Assembly: GCA_017644045.1 (NCBI GenBank)
Contig: JAEPMI010000001.1
Span: 52,461-116,460, forward strand
DNA from: Deltaproteobacteria bacterium
GTDB taxonomy: Bacteria; Myxococcota_A; Polyangia; Polyangiales; Houyiibacteriaceae
Reading direction: 5' to 3'
DNA length: 64,000 bases
The notes below the pieces were generated by a model that searched no databases, was not told the origin of the DNA, and saw only the letters and a list, made by a program, of their open reading frames with translations. Made by a program: the position numbers and the translations under genes. Of the stretch, positions 28,131 through 37,063 are shown one piece after another (positions within the stretch are counted from its first letter, which is position 1; every line of letters begins with the position of its first letter).

Positions 28131-30937
28131 TCCTCGAACGCATCGAGGTGAAGCACTTCCGGCGCGTTCGCGACGCCGACCTGAGCCTCGGTGCCGGGCT
28201 CAACGTGATCTTCGGACCCAACGACCTGGGCAAGTCGACCCTCGCCGAGGCGATCCGAGCGGCGCTCCTGGTTCGGAGCACCTCGAAGGAAGCGGAGGGC
28301 TTCGTCCCCTGGGACGCACCGGAGTCGAAGCCCATGGTGCGGCTCACCTTCCGAGAAGGCGACGGTACCCGCTGGCGGATCCGGAAGCGCTTCGGGAGCA
28401 CCGGCGGGGCCGGAGCGCTCCTGGAACGCGCCGAGGGCGACGAGTGGATCACCGCCGCCAAGGGCCGACACGCGGACGGCGAGCTGCGCGAGAAGCTGCG
28501 GTGGGGGATCCCGGCGCCGGGAGGCCGAGGCGGACCGCGCGGCATGCCGGACACCTTCCTCGCCCGCGCGCTCCTCGGGCAGCAGGGCGAGACCACCACT
28601 CTCTTCGACGCGAGCGTGTCGGACGATCCCAGCTCGAGCGGGCGCGAGTGGCTCGAAGAGACGGTCGCCAGCTATGCGCGGGACGACGCCTTCGACGCGG
28701 TGCTGGAGCGGGCGCGCGCCGAGGCCGCGCGCGCCTTTCTGCCCAACGGCAAGCGGTCGGCCGCGGCAGGCTCGCCGTTTCGAGTCGCGGCCGATCGGGT
28801 GAAGGCCCGCCTCGAAGAGGAGCGCCTCGCACGCCGCGCCCTCGAGGAAGCAGAGCACACGCACGAGGCGCTCGCGGACGCGCGAGAGGCGCTGGTCCGC
28901 GCTGAGCGCCGGCGCCTGGACGCGTCGGAGACCGCCGAGCGCGCGGAAGCGCTGGCCCACCATCGCGCGCTTCGAGCGCTCGACGAATCGATCGCAGAGG
29001 CCGAAGCCACCGAGGCCGCTCGGGCGGCGAGGGCGGCCGAAGCACGGGAGGCGGCCGACGCTCGCGAACGGGCCCGACGAGAGCTGGAGACGCTCCGCGC
29101 ACGAGCCGAGACGTTGAGCGCGCAGCTCGCCAGCGCCCGCCGCGGACGGGCGGCCGACTCCGTGGAGCGCGCCGGCGCCGCGAAGGCGAAGGCGGAGGAG
29201 CGGGTGAGGCTCGCGCGCAGCCGGGCCCGGTTGGTGGACGAGGCGGTCCAACTCGCCGACGAGCGCGCGCTGGAGGCGAAGGCCACCGCGCTCCGAGCTC
29301 GCGTGGCCGAGGCCGCGGACCTGCGGGAGCGAGCAGCCGCCCGCGAGTCGGAGGCGGCATCGCTCGAGGCCTCGGCCGGGCCGGATCCGGAGGCGGTCAC
29401 CGCAGTGACTCGAGCCGCGCAGGAGCTGGAGGTCGCGCGAGCGCGAGTGAGCGTGGGGCTCCGCCTCTCGCTCGAGCTCGCGGAGGACGTCGAGGTCGAG
29501 GTGCGGCTCGATGACGAGCCGGCCCTCTTCGCGCCGACGCTCTCGGCGGCTGGGCGGGCCCGCGTCGTGCTGCGGCGTGAAGGCGAGGTGCTCGCCACCC
29601 TCGAGGCGCAGGCCGGCGACGACGCGGACCACCAGGCTCTGGTGGAGGCGCGCGACCGACTCGCGGCGCTGGTCGAGCCTCTACTCGACGCGCACGAGCT
29701 TCCGGACCTCGACGCGCTGGTCGCAGCCGCCGAGGCGGGCGGCGAGCGACGGCGGGCGGCGGAGGAGCGGCGAGCCGAGGCCGGGCGGCTGCGGGAGCGG
29801 GCCACCGAGCGAGATGCGTCGGAGGCGCTGGCCGAGGTCGAGGCGACCTTGGCGGAGCGCCGCGAGCGGGTGAGCCAGCGAGCCGAGGCCGAGCGGTTGC
29901 TCGACGAGGTCGAGTCGGTCGACGCGCTCCGGAGCGAGTCGGCGAAGGCCCTCGCCGAGGCGGAAGGGGCCCTCCGCGACGCGGAAGACACGCTCGTACG
30001 GGCCGAGGCGACGCTCGGAGCGCTCCCGGAAGCCGCCGAGGCCGAGGGCGACCTGGACGTGGAGTCGCTGGAGAAGGCGCTGGAAGAGACCCGCGAAGCC
30101 ATCGTGGCGACCCAACCCATGACGGCCGCGGCGGCCGAGGTGGAGGCCGACGAGAGCGCCCGCGAAGCGCTGGCGGAGCTGAAGGCACGACGGGTCGCGC
30201 TCATGGAACGCGCACCGGACCGACCCGCACCGAGCGACGAAGACCTGCCCGAGCCGAAGGCCGCGGCCGAGGCGCTCGTGGCGGCCGAGGCCGCCGTTCG
30301 AGCGGCGAGGGAGACCATCGCCCGGCTCGAGGGCCGCGCCGACCGCCAACCCCTCGCCGAAGCGCGAGCGGCGCTGGAGCGTGCAGGCGAAGCGACCGAG
30401 CGAGCGCGCGCCGCCGAGCGCGAGACCGAGCTCGAGTACGGCGGCTACCGCCGCTTGGTCGCGACCCTCGAGGCGACCGCCGCGAGCCGCGGGCGGGACC
30501 TGGGCGCCGCGCTGGTGGCGCCCGTCGCCGCGCGCTTCTCGGCCTTGCTCGAGGCCGTCGGCGGCGAGTCGCAGCGCTACGGCGCGCTGGTCCTCGACAG
30601 CGACGCCTCCGCCGAGGGGGCCGTGGTCGACGGTGAGCTCCGGTCCCTCGACGCGCTCTCGATGGGCACTCGCGAGCAGCTGGCGATGCTGCTCCGGCTC
30701 ACGCTGGCGGAGCGGCTGGGCTCGTTCCTGTTGCTCGACGACCACCTGACGCACACCGACGCCGCGCGCGCCGCGGCGATCGGCGAGCTCTACCGGGACG
30801 TGGCGGAGCACACGCAGCTCGTGGTCTTCACCTGCCACCCCGAGCGCTACCTCCGGGCTCGGAAGTCCAAGCACGTCACGGCCATCGACGCCGAGCCGCT
30901 CCTGCGGGCGAGTCACCGGCCGACGCCCGACCGGTGA
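28127..30937 (+). CDS. SbcC/Rad50-like SMC-family ATPase without zinc hook, 936 aa
   Basis: N-terminal Walker A GPNDLGKST (30-38). C-terminal signature LSMGTREQLAML (about 844-855) and Walker B FLLLDDHLTHTD (about 866-877). Between them lie about 700 residues of Glu/Ala/Arg coiled coil, as in Rad50/SbcC. No CxxC hook exists; the only late Cys is in FTCHPERYL. A short beta-rich stretch near residues 445-500 (RLSLELAEDVEVEVRLDD...) breaks the coil where the hook would be. With the upstream nuclease it should form an ATP-driven DNA-end processing complex. Overlap with the preceding gene is 4 bp. Confidence 0.85.
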   Translation: MILERIEVKHFRRVRDADLSLGAGLNVIFGPNDLGKSTLAEAIRAALLVRSTSKEAEGFVPWDAPESKPMVRLTFREGDGTRWRIRKRFGSTGGAGALLERAEGDEWITAAKGRHADGELREKLRWGIPAPGGRGGPRGMPDTFLARALLGQQGETTTLFDASVSDDPSSSGREWLEETVASYARDDAFDAVLERARAEAARAFLPNGKRSAAAGSPFRVAADRVKARLEEERLARRALEEAEHTHEALADAREALVRAERRRLDASETAERAEALAHHRALRALDESIAEAEATEAARAARAAEAREAADARERARRELETLRARAETLSAQLASARRGRAADSVERAGAAKAKAEERVRLARSRARLVDEAVQLADERALEAKATALRARVAEAADLRERAAARESEAASLEASAGPDPEAVTAVTRAAQELEVARARVSVGLRLSLELAEDVEVEVRLDDEPALFAPTLSAAGRARVVLRREGEVLATLEAQAGDDADHQALVEARDRLAALVEPLLDAHELPDLDALVAAAEAGGERRRAAEERRAEAGRLRERATERDASEALAEVEATLAERRERVSQRAEAERLLDEVESVDALRSESAKALAEAEGALRDAEDTLVRAEATLGALPEAAEAEGDLDVESLEKALEETREAIVATQPMTAAAAEVEADESAREALAELKARRVALMERAPDRPAPSDEDLPEPKAAAEALVAAEAAVRAARETIARLEGRADRQPLAEARAALERAGEATERARAAERETELEYGGYRRLVATLEATAASRGRDLGAALVAPVAARFSALLEAVGGESQRYGALVLDSDASAEGAVVDGELRSLDALSMGTREQLAMLLRLTLAERLGSFLLLDDHLTHTDAARAAAIGELYRDVAEHTQLVVFTCHPERYLRARKSKHVTAIDAEPLLRASHRPTPDR

Positions 30938-30944
30938 ACCATGT

Positions 30945-30950
30945 TAGCGT
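30945..30950 (+). promoter_or_regulatory. TAGCGT box 7 nt before an ATG
   Basis: The box follows the SbcC-like stop by 7 bp and ends 7 nt before the ATG at 30958. This suggests that the lipoprotein gene has its own promoter although it is very close to the cassette. Confidence 0.45.
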
Positions 30951-30957
30951 TTGCTCG

Positions 30958-32058
30958 ATGCGGCTCGGGCTGTGCTTCTCTTCTCTTTTGGTTCTCGGGG
31001 TGGGCTGTGCCGCCGGCGAGCCACCTCGCCGTATCGGCGGCGACGGCAGCACGGACGTGGACGCGGCCGTCGACGACGCCGGTCCGCTGGACGGCGGACC
31101 CGCGGACGGAGGAGGCCCCGGAGACGCGGGTCTCGACCTCGGCGTCGACGGCGGGTCACCCGACATGGGCGGCACCGACTCGGGTGTGCCGGGGAGCTAC
31201 CTCGATCGCTGCAACGTGCCTGGCGAGTGCGAGTCGAATCGCTGCATCGACGACCGGGGCCCGACCCGCTTCTGCACCGTCACCTGCGTGACGAACGGCG
31301 ACTGCGCGAGCGACCACCTCTGCGATGCCGGCCAGTGCGTCCCGAACGACGTCGGCGGGCTCTGCGATGAGGCCGCCGACTGTGTGACCAACCTCTGCGC
31401 CGGGAACCCGGCCACCGGCGTCGGCGAGTGCACCCGCACCTGCACCAGCGCCGGCGACTGCCCCGCGGGCTTCGCGTGCAGCAACGCGGGCGGCACCTTC
31501 GTGTGCGTGGACATCGAGCGCCCCTGCGCGCAGTGCAGCACCGGCGTCTGCCTGAACGATCTCGGTCAGGGCATGCGCGGCTGCACCACCACCTGCCGTG
31601 GGCCGGCCGACTGCCCGCGCTCGCTCCCCGGCCTCGAGTACACCTGTAGCGGCGGCTACTGCATCCCGTCGAGCTTCGTGCTCGGACCGGACTCGATGGG
31701 CTCGACCTGTCGCTTCAGCGGCACCGCGAACCTCTGCCGGAGCGGCGTCTGCGTCGACGGCGACGACGGAAGCCAGACCTGCACCCAGGTCTGCAACGAG
31801 CGCGGGACCTGCGGCGAGGGCTTCGCGTGTGTGCCGAGCGGTGACGGATCCGGCGGCACGGTCTTCGTCTGCCAGGACGCCGGGACCATCGATCTCGGCC
31901 AGCCCTGCACGCTGGGCACTCAGTGCGTCAGCGGCATCTGCGACACGACGCGGAACACCTGCTCGCGCTTGTGCACCGACGACCGCATCTGCCCCACGGG
32001 CACGCGCTGCGTCGCGGACGTCGGCAGCGGCGGCGCCTTCGCGACCTGCGTACTCTAG
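30958..32058 (+). CDS. Cys-rich lipoprotein, 366 aa
   Basis: Signal peptide with lipobox VLGVGC. A linker rich in Asp, Gly and Pro (residues 25-85) leads to a C-terminal region with about 40 Cys in loose repeats such as CTSAGDCPAGFAC and CNERGTCGEGFAC. These are related to, but less regular than, the 30-unit protein at 4723. It should be anchored outside the cytoplasm and held by disulfides. It has no clear link to the DNA-repair-like genes upstream. Function unknown. Confidence 0.75.
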   Translation: MRLGLCFSSLLVLGVGCAAGEPPRRIGGDGSTDVDAAVDDAGPLDGGPADGGGPGDAGLDLGVDGGSPDMGGTDSGVPGSYLDRCNVPGECESNRCIDDRGPTRFCTVTCVTNGDCASDHLCDAGQCVPNDVGGLCDEAADCVTNLCAGNPATGVGECTRTCTSAGDCPAGFACSNAGGTFVCVDIERPCAQCSTGVCLNDLGQGMRGCTTTCRGPADCPRSLPGLEYTCSGGYCIPSSFVLGPDSMGSTCRFSGTANLCRSGVCVDGDDGSQTCTQVCNERGTCGEGFACVPSGDGSGGTVFVCQDAGTIDLGQPCTLGTQCVSGICDTTRNTCSRLCTDDRICPTGTRCVADVGSGGAFATCVL

Positions 32059-32062
32059 ACCG

Positions 32063-32533
32063 CTAGAGATAGTCTTCGGAGCCGAGCGCGTCGCTCACGG
32101 TCAGGAGGGCGCGGCGCAGACGCGTGAGGCCTGCGGCGCCGAGGACCTCGGCCCACTCCGCCTCGATCGCGGCGATGACCTCGCGCGCATCGCTCAGGAG
32201 CTCGAGCCCGCGCTCGCTCAGAATCACCCGCTGGGCGCGGCCGTCGTCGGGGTCGGGCTGGCGCTCGACGTAGCCGCGGGCCTCGAGTGACTTCACGGTC
32301 TTGCCGATGGCTTGCTTGGTCACGGCGGCCCGCTCGGCGAGCTCGCTGACCCGGGCGCCCCCGTCGACCGGGAGCCGCGCGATCACCTCGACGTCGCTCT
32401 GTCGGAAGTCGTCGTAGCCCAGCGCTCGGATGCGGGTGTCGAACGCCTCCTCGAACGTCCAACGAGCCCGAGCGAGGGCGCGACCGATGTGGCTCCGGCG
32501 AAACTCACCGAGCGCGTTGGGTGCAGGGTCCAT
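32063..32533 (-). CDS. MarR-family transcription regulator, 156 aa
   Basis: Winged helix-turn-helix protein of normal MarR length. The recognition region reads RVSELAERAAVTKQAIGKTVKSL and the wing DPDDGRAQRVILSERG, which holds the conserved DxR signature. MarR proteins bind as dimers to palindromes and usually repress their own and a neighbouring gene until a small molecule binds. It is divergent from an ABM-domain lipoprotein gene, and the shared 76-bp region holds two palindromes of the right size. The start is the ATG at 32533, with a TAGAGA box 7 nt upstream. Confidence 0.93.
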   Translation of the reverse strand: MDPAPNALGEFRRSHIGRALARARWTFEEAFDTRIRALGYDDFRQSDVEVIARLPVDGGARVSELAERAAVTKQAIGKTVKSLEARGYVERQPDPDDGRAQRVILSERGLELLSDAREVIAAIEAEWAEVLGAAGLTRLRRALLTVSDALGSEDYL

Positions 32534-32540
32534 GACGGCT

Positions 32541-32603
32541 TCTCTATGCCAGCGAGGTCATTTGGACAACCCGGTTGACGATTTAGACAACCGGGTTTAC
32601 CAA
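32541..32603. promoter_or_regulatory. Divergent promoters with two MarR-type operators
   Basis: The plus promoter has TTGACG (32575-32580), a 17-bp spacer and TACCAA (32598-32603), which ends 6 nt before the ATG at 32610. The minus promoter has TTGTCC (complement of 32564-32569), 17 bp, and TAGAGA (complement of 32541-32546), 7 nt before the ATG at 32533. Palindrome CAACCCGGTTG at 32567-32577 covers both -35 boxes. AACCGGGTT at 32589-32597 lies in the plus spacer. Their centres (32572 and 32593) are exactly 21 bp apart, two helical turns. The surrounding 21-bp units match at 17 of 21 positions. Confidence 0.75.
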
Positions 32604-32609
32604 TTGCCC

Positions 32610-33014
32610 ATGACCCACCCGAAGTCCTGGAGCGCCGCGCTCCTCACCCTCGTCGCGCTGGCCTGCGGATCGTCTGCCGAGCCGACCGCGACCACCCCCA
32701 CCGAAAGGTCCGAACCCATGATGGTCATCCGTGTCGTCGTCGACGTGAAGGTCGACTCCGTCGACGCCTTCATCGCCCACCTGAACGTCGAGGCCCCGAA
32801 GGTCCGAGAGCTGGCGGGCTGCCTCCGCTACCAGCTCTTCCGCGACCCGAGCGAACCGACCCGCTTCCTGCTCTACGAGGAGTGGTCCACCGAGGCGGCG
32901 TTCGAGGCCTACCGCTCGAGCGAGCTCCTCTCGCGGAGCTTCGCCGTGCTCGGCCCGATGATGGCGGGACCGCCGGACAGTCAGTATTTCGCGGCGAGCC
33001 CGACCGGCACCTGA
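32610..33014 (+). CDS. Exported ABM-domain (monooxygenase-like) lipoprotein, 134 aa
   Basis: Signal peptide with lipobox LVALAC, then a short Thr/Pro linker. Residues about 36-130 are an antibiotic-biosynthesis-monooxygenase (ABM) fold: VIRVVVDVKVDSVDAFIAHL, LAGCLRYQLFRDPSEPTRFLLYEEW (its core), EAYRSSELL. ABM proteins act on quinones, haem or small aromatics, but most are cytoplasmic, so a lipid-anchored one is unusual. An internal ATG pair at 32718 could give a cytoplasmic form. Control by the divergent MarR protein is very likely from the paired operators. Confidence 0.82.
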   Translation: MTHPKSWSAALLTLVALACGSSAEPTATTPTERSEPMMVIRVVVDVKVDSVDAFIAHLNVEAPKVRELAGCLRYQLFRDPSEPTRFLLYEEWSTEAAFEAYRSSELLSRSFAVLGPMMAGPPDSQYFAASPTGT

Positions 33015-33163
33015 GCGCCCGCCGTGACAGGGCGGCGAGGTCCAGAGTCCTCACCGCCACGCCCACCCCGGTCCACAGACCCCAATGAACGGGCAATTCG
33101 AGCCCAGATCGGGGGCAGAAGCGTTCTCACGCGGCTGGCACGGTTTTCGTATCCATCAGTCGC

Positions 33164-34792
33164 GTGAACCGCTCCCCGCTCACCGGCTGCCTGCTCGCGA
33201 CGCTGCTCGCCTGCAACGGCGTCATCGACGAGCCGGCCCCGACCAGCCGCGAGAACCCCGTCGATCTCCCGGACTACGCACCGGTCGCGCCGGTGCTGCC
33301 GCGGCTGACCCAGGCCCAGTACCGCAACGCGGTCGGGGAGGTCTTCGGCCAGCCGCTCCCCGGGGTCGAGCTCGAGGCGGACACCAACCCCTACCTCTTC
33401 ACGAACATCGGCGGAGCGACGACCACCCTGAGCGAGCGAGGCGCCGCGCTCTACGACGAGGCAGGCCACACGATCACGACCGCCGTCTTCGCCGACCCCG
33501 CGCGGCGCGACGCCCTCTTCGGCTGCACGCCCACTGCTCCCGGCGACGAGTGTGTCGCGGGAGCGCTGACGCATATCGGACGCCGACTCTTCCGCCGCCC
33601 GCTCACCACCGAGGAGCAGGAGCGGTGGACCGGCATCTCGGTGGCCCTCGCCGACGGCGACGCCTGGCGCGGCGCTCGCCACGCGCTGGCGGGCATGCTC
33701 CAGTCGCCCCACTTCCTCTACCGCGTCGAGATCGGCGAGCCGATGGTCGACCAACCCGGTTGGCGTCGCCTCGATGGCTACGAGATGGCCAGCCGGCTCT
33801 CGTTCCTCTTCTGGAACTCCATCCCCGACGAGGCCCTCCTCGAAGCCGCCGAGCGCGGCGATCTCGACACCGAGGACGGGATCCTGATGGAGGCATGGCG
33901 CCTCCTCGAGGACGAGCGCGCCGAGGACGCGGTGCAGCGCTTCTTCGCCGAGTACCTCGACCTCGGTCGCCTCGATGGGCTCGACCGCGACCCCGAGACC
34001 TACCCGACGTTCACGCCGACCGTCGCCGCCTCGATGCGGAGCGAAGTCGAGCTGCTCGTGCACGACCTGGTGTTCCGGCAGGACGCCGACGTCCGGCGCC
34101 TCTTCTCGACCCGCGAGACCTTCGTCAACGCGGAGCTCGCCGCGCTCTACGGGGTCGACGCCCCCGACGCCGACGCGATCACCTTCGTGCCGGTCACGCT
34201 GCCGGAAGACGGACCGCGCGCGGGCGTGCTCACGACCGCTGCCTTCCTCTCGATGAACGCGCACCCGACGGAGACCTCGCCGACGCTTCGGGGCAAGTAC
34301 GTCCGCGAGCGCGTGCTCTGCCAGACGGTGCAGCCGCCGCCGGACGACGTGATCACCGACCTCGAGATGGGCAGCACCGAGGGCGCGACGCTGCGCGACC
34401 GCCTGGAGCAGCACCGCGACGATCCGGCCTGCGCGAGCTGTCACGCCTTCATCGACCCGCCCGGGATGCTCTTCGAGCACTTCGACTCGATGGGTGCCTA
34501 CCGCACGGAGGAGCCCGGCGGTCCGGTCGACTCGACCGGCGACCTCGACGGAGTGCCGCTCGAAGGCGCGCGAGACCTCGCCGCCCTGCTCCGCGACGAT
34601 CCGCGCGTCCCGAGCTGCATGGTCCAGCAGCTCTACCGCCACGCGACGGGGCGACTCGAGCAGACGTCCGAGACCGCGGCCTTCGTCGCCCTCGAAGAGC
34701 GCTTCGCCGAGAGCGGCTACCGCTTCAAGGACCTGATGATCGCGCTCGCCACGAGCGACGCGTTCCGCACCGTTCGCGAGGTGTCGCCGTGA
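33164..34792 (+). CDS. DUF1592/DUF1588/DUF1585 family haem-c lipoprotein, 542 aa
   Basis: Starts GTG; signal peptide with LLATLLAC lipobox. Domains follow the planctomycete/myxobacterial order: LPRLTQAQYRNAVGEVFG (DUF1587-like), IGRRLFRRPLTTEEQERW (DUF1595), ASRLSFLFWNSIPDEALL (DUF1592), MNAHPTETSPTLRGKYVRE (DUF1588), and QLYRHATGRLEQ...YRFKDLMIALATSDAFR (DUF1585, core only). A CASCH motif with DPPG after it marks a haem-c site, so an exported redox enzyme or carrier is likely. The substrate is unknown. Its stop overlaps the DUF1552 start by 4 bp. Confidence 0.88.
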   Translation: MNRSPLTGCLLATLLACNGVIDEPAPTSRENPVDLPDYAPVAPVLPRLTQAQYRNAVGEVFGQPLPGVELEADTNPYLFTNIGGATTTLSERGAALYDEAGHTITTAVFADPARRDALFGCTPTAPGDECVAGALTHIGRRLFRRPLTTEEQERWTGISVALADGDAWRGARHALAGMLQSPHFLYRVEIGEPMVDQPGWRRLDGYEMASRLSFLFWNSIPDEALLEAAERGDLDTEDGILMEAWRLLEDERAEDAVQRFFAEYLDLGRLDGLDRDPETYPTFTPTVAASMRSEVELLVHDLVFRQDADVRRLFSTRETFVNAELAALYGVDAPDADAITFVPVTLPEDGPRAGVLTTAAFLSMNAHPTETSPTLRGKYVRERVLCQTVQPPPDDVITDLEMGSTEGATLRDRLEQHRDDPACASCHAFIDPPGMLFEHFDSMGAYRTEEPGGPVDSTGDLDGVPLEGARDLAALLRDDPRVPSCMVQQLYRHATGRLEQTSETAAFVALEERFAESGYRFKDLMIALATSDAFRTVREVSP

Positions 34793-36135
34793 CCAAGAAG
34801 CTCAGCCGCCGCACCTTCCTGCGAGGCGCCATCGGCGGAACGACCGTGGCCCTCGCGCTCCCGACCCTCGACGCGATGGTCGGCACCGGCGCCCGCGCCG
34901 ACGCCGGCAACGAGCCCTTCTTCGGGCTCTTCTTCTGGGCGAACGGCCTGCCCTGGCACGCCAAGCACGGCGGCGAGCAGGCGGCCGCGGGTCACCCGGA
35001 TCTCTGGACTCCGGCCGGCGCGAGCGCCGAGTCGCCGCTGCTCACCGAGCTCCAGCGCCACCGGGTGAGCGTCGCCACCGGCCTGCAACCGCACACCGAC
35101 ATCCCGGGCTCGCCGCCCGGCCAGGGCGACGGCCACATGCGCGGGTTCATGGTCGGTCTCACCGGCGACCGCATTCGGCCCGAGGGCTTCGACCACCCCT
35201 CGCACACGCTCACCGCGCTCCGCCCGACGCTCGACCAGTACATCGCGAAGCACCCGGCCTTCTACGGCGACACGCCCACGCGCTTCCGTTCGCTCGAGCT
35301 CGGCATCAGCCAGGCGCGCTTCCACGACTACGGCCACTGGAACGGCATCTCCTACAACGGGCCCGACTCGCAGAACCTGCCCATCCACCGGCCCTCGCAG
35401 CTCTACGCCCAGCTCTTCGACGTCCCCGAGGACGCGGTGATCCTCGGACGCCGCGCCCAGCTCCTGGACGCGGTGATGGACGACGCCCGCAGCCTCCGCG
35501 CGAAGCTCGGGGCCACCGATCGGATCCGCCTCGAGGCGCACATGGATCACCTCGGCGAGATCCAGCGGCGCTTCGCGATCGGCGCGGGCACCTGCGAGGC
35601 GCCACCGATTCCGGGCGATGGCGGCAGCCTCATCCAGCAGACCGAGACCATGGCGAGCCTCCTGGCGGTGGCGCTCCGCTGCAACCTCACCCGGGTCTTC
35701 TCGCTGATGCTCACCTCGCCGGCCACGACCCACGCCTTCGGGAACCTCGGCGTGCCCGACGGGATGCACAAGACCTGTCACGACGGGCACTGGGAGCGCG
35801 TCCGCGCGATCAGCGAGCACCAGATGTCGGCCTTCGCTCGGGTCCTCGACGCCTTCGAAGCGACCGAGGAGCCCACCGGCGGCACTCTGATGGACCGCGC
35901 CTGCATCCTCGGCGTGAGCGAGTACGGCGAAGGCTGGAAGCACGGCACCCGCGAGCTCCCGGTGGTCCTCGCCGGCGGCGCCTGCGGTGCGCTGGCGCGC
36001 GGGGTCCACGTCCGCGAGGAGGGGGGCAACGTGGCCAAGGCCCACCTCACGATCCTCCGCGCGCTGGGGCTCGAGCACGAGTCCTGGGGCTGGAACGGCG
36101 GGGACACTCGGGACCACTTGCCCGGCCTGATCTGA
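34789..36135 (+). CDS. DUF1552 family protein with Tat signal, 448 aa
   Basis: The GTG at 34789 overlaps the DUF1592 stop. SRRTFLRG is a twin-Arg motif, so export by Tat is expected. The body follows DUF1552: FFGLFFWANGLPW, MRGFMVGLTGDRI, SLDQYIAKH-type segment, RRAQLLDAVMDDARSLRAKLG, TMASLLAVALRCNLTRVFSLML and LMDRACILGVSEYGEG. These proteins are related to the DUF1501/sulfatase-like fold and always travel with DUF1592 proteins; their reaction is not known. A second such pair lies at 51455-54585. Confidence 0.88.
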   Translation: MTKKLSRRTFLRGAIGGTTVALALPTLDAMVGTGARADAGNEPFFGLFFWANGLPWHAKHGGEQAAAGHPDLWTPAGASAESPLLTELQRHRVSVATGLQPHTDIPGSPPGQGDGHMRGFMVGLTGDRIRPEGFDHPSHTLTALRPTLDQYIAKHPAFYGDTPTRFRSLELGISQARFHDYGHWNGISYNGPDSQNLPIHRPSQLYAQLFDVPEDAVILGRRAQLLDAVMDDARSLRAKLGATDRIRLEAHMDHLGEIQRRFAIGAGTCEAPPIPGDGGSLIQQTETMASLLAVALRCNLTRVFSLMLTSPATTHAFGNLGVPDGMHKTCHDGHWERVRAISEHQMSAFARVLDAFEATEEPTGGTLMDRACILGVSEYGEGWKHGTRELPVVLAGGACGALARGVHVREEGGNVAKAHLTILRALGLEHESWGWNGGDTRDHLPGLI

Positions 36136-36186
36136 GAAAATCGGCACGCCGTAGACCCTTCGGCGCGGCGGCGCGTCGGACTCCCC

Positions 36187-37023
36187 ATGCGCCGCCTGAT
36201 GCTCCTCGCCGCCGCTCTCTCCTCCCTCGCCCTGGCCGGACCGGCCGCCGCCCAAGAGGTGGTGATCCAACCGCTGCCGGTGGTGACCCCCGGGCGGGTG
36301 ATCGTTCAGCCCGGCGTCTCACCGCGCGAGCGCGCCCAGCTGCGAGCGCAGCTCGCGGCGCGGCGGGCCCTCAACCTCCAGCGCTTCCGGCAGTACGCTC
36401 GGAACGGCGCGTTCCCCGACAACCACGTCCGGCCCGGGATGCTGAACGTGATGATCGACGACGAGGGGAAGATCTGCGCCGCCGCGAACCTGATGGCCCT
36501 CGACGGCCTGATGGGCCTGGTACAGCAGACGGCGGAGCGCGACAACTACCTCCGCTTCGTGAACGTCCATCAGGGCCCGCTGATGGCCTGGATGCTCTCG
36601 AGCGGTCTGACCCAGGAAGAGATCGACCAGATCCAGGAGCCCTACGACTTCATCGGCTTCGACGATCCCCGTCCGATCCCCGTGCAGGAGGATGACGAGA
36701 AGCTCCGGCTCCAGGCGCGCTTCCGCGAGGTCGCGGCCACCCTCGCCCGCAACCGTGAGCGCAGCCTCGACGTGGCCCTCGAGCGACTCCTCGTCTGGCG
36801 CGGCCAGCACGGCGTGCCCCTGAACGCAGCCGTCCAGCCCACCGGTGACCCGAGCGTCGTCGTGGCGCTGCGTCCGCCGACCCGGCCCGTTCAGCCGGTC
36901 GTCCAGCCCATCCGCGTGCAGCCGCTGGTGGAGCCGAACGTCCGCGTTCGAGTGCGTGTCGCGAGCGCCAACCCCGGCTCCCCGTTGGTCTGGGCGCCCG
37001 GCATGCCGGTCCCCGGCCGCTGA
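36187..37023 (+). CDS. Exported hypothetical protein, 278 aa
   Basis: A clear Sec signal peptide ends at AGPAAAQE. Residues 40-180 are helical with a conserved-looking centre, MIDDEGKICAAANLMALDGL and QEPYDFIGFDD, and one Cys. The C-terminal 60 residues are Pro/Val/Arg-rich repeats (PVQPVVQPIRVQPLVEP), as in periplasm-spanning or cell-wall-associated tails. I do not recognise a family. It is followed 40 bp later by a kinase gene but may have its own transcript. Confidence 0.7.
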   Translation: MRRLMLLAAALSSLALAGPAAAQEVVIQPLPVVTPGRVIVQPGVSPRERAQLRAQLAARRALNLQRFRQYARNGAFPDNHVRPGMLNVMIDDEGKICAAANLMALDGLMGLVQQTAERDNYLRFVNVHQGPLMAWMLSSGLTQEEIDQIQEPYDFIGFDDPRPIPVQEDDEKLRLQARFREVAATLARNRERSLDVALERLLVWRGQHGVPLNAAVQPTGDPSVVVALRPPTRPVQPVVQPIRVQPLVEPNVRVRVRVASANPGSPLVWAPGMPVPGR

Positions 37024-37063
37024 CCCTAGCGCCCGCGCGCTGCTCGCGTAAGACTCCCCCGCG

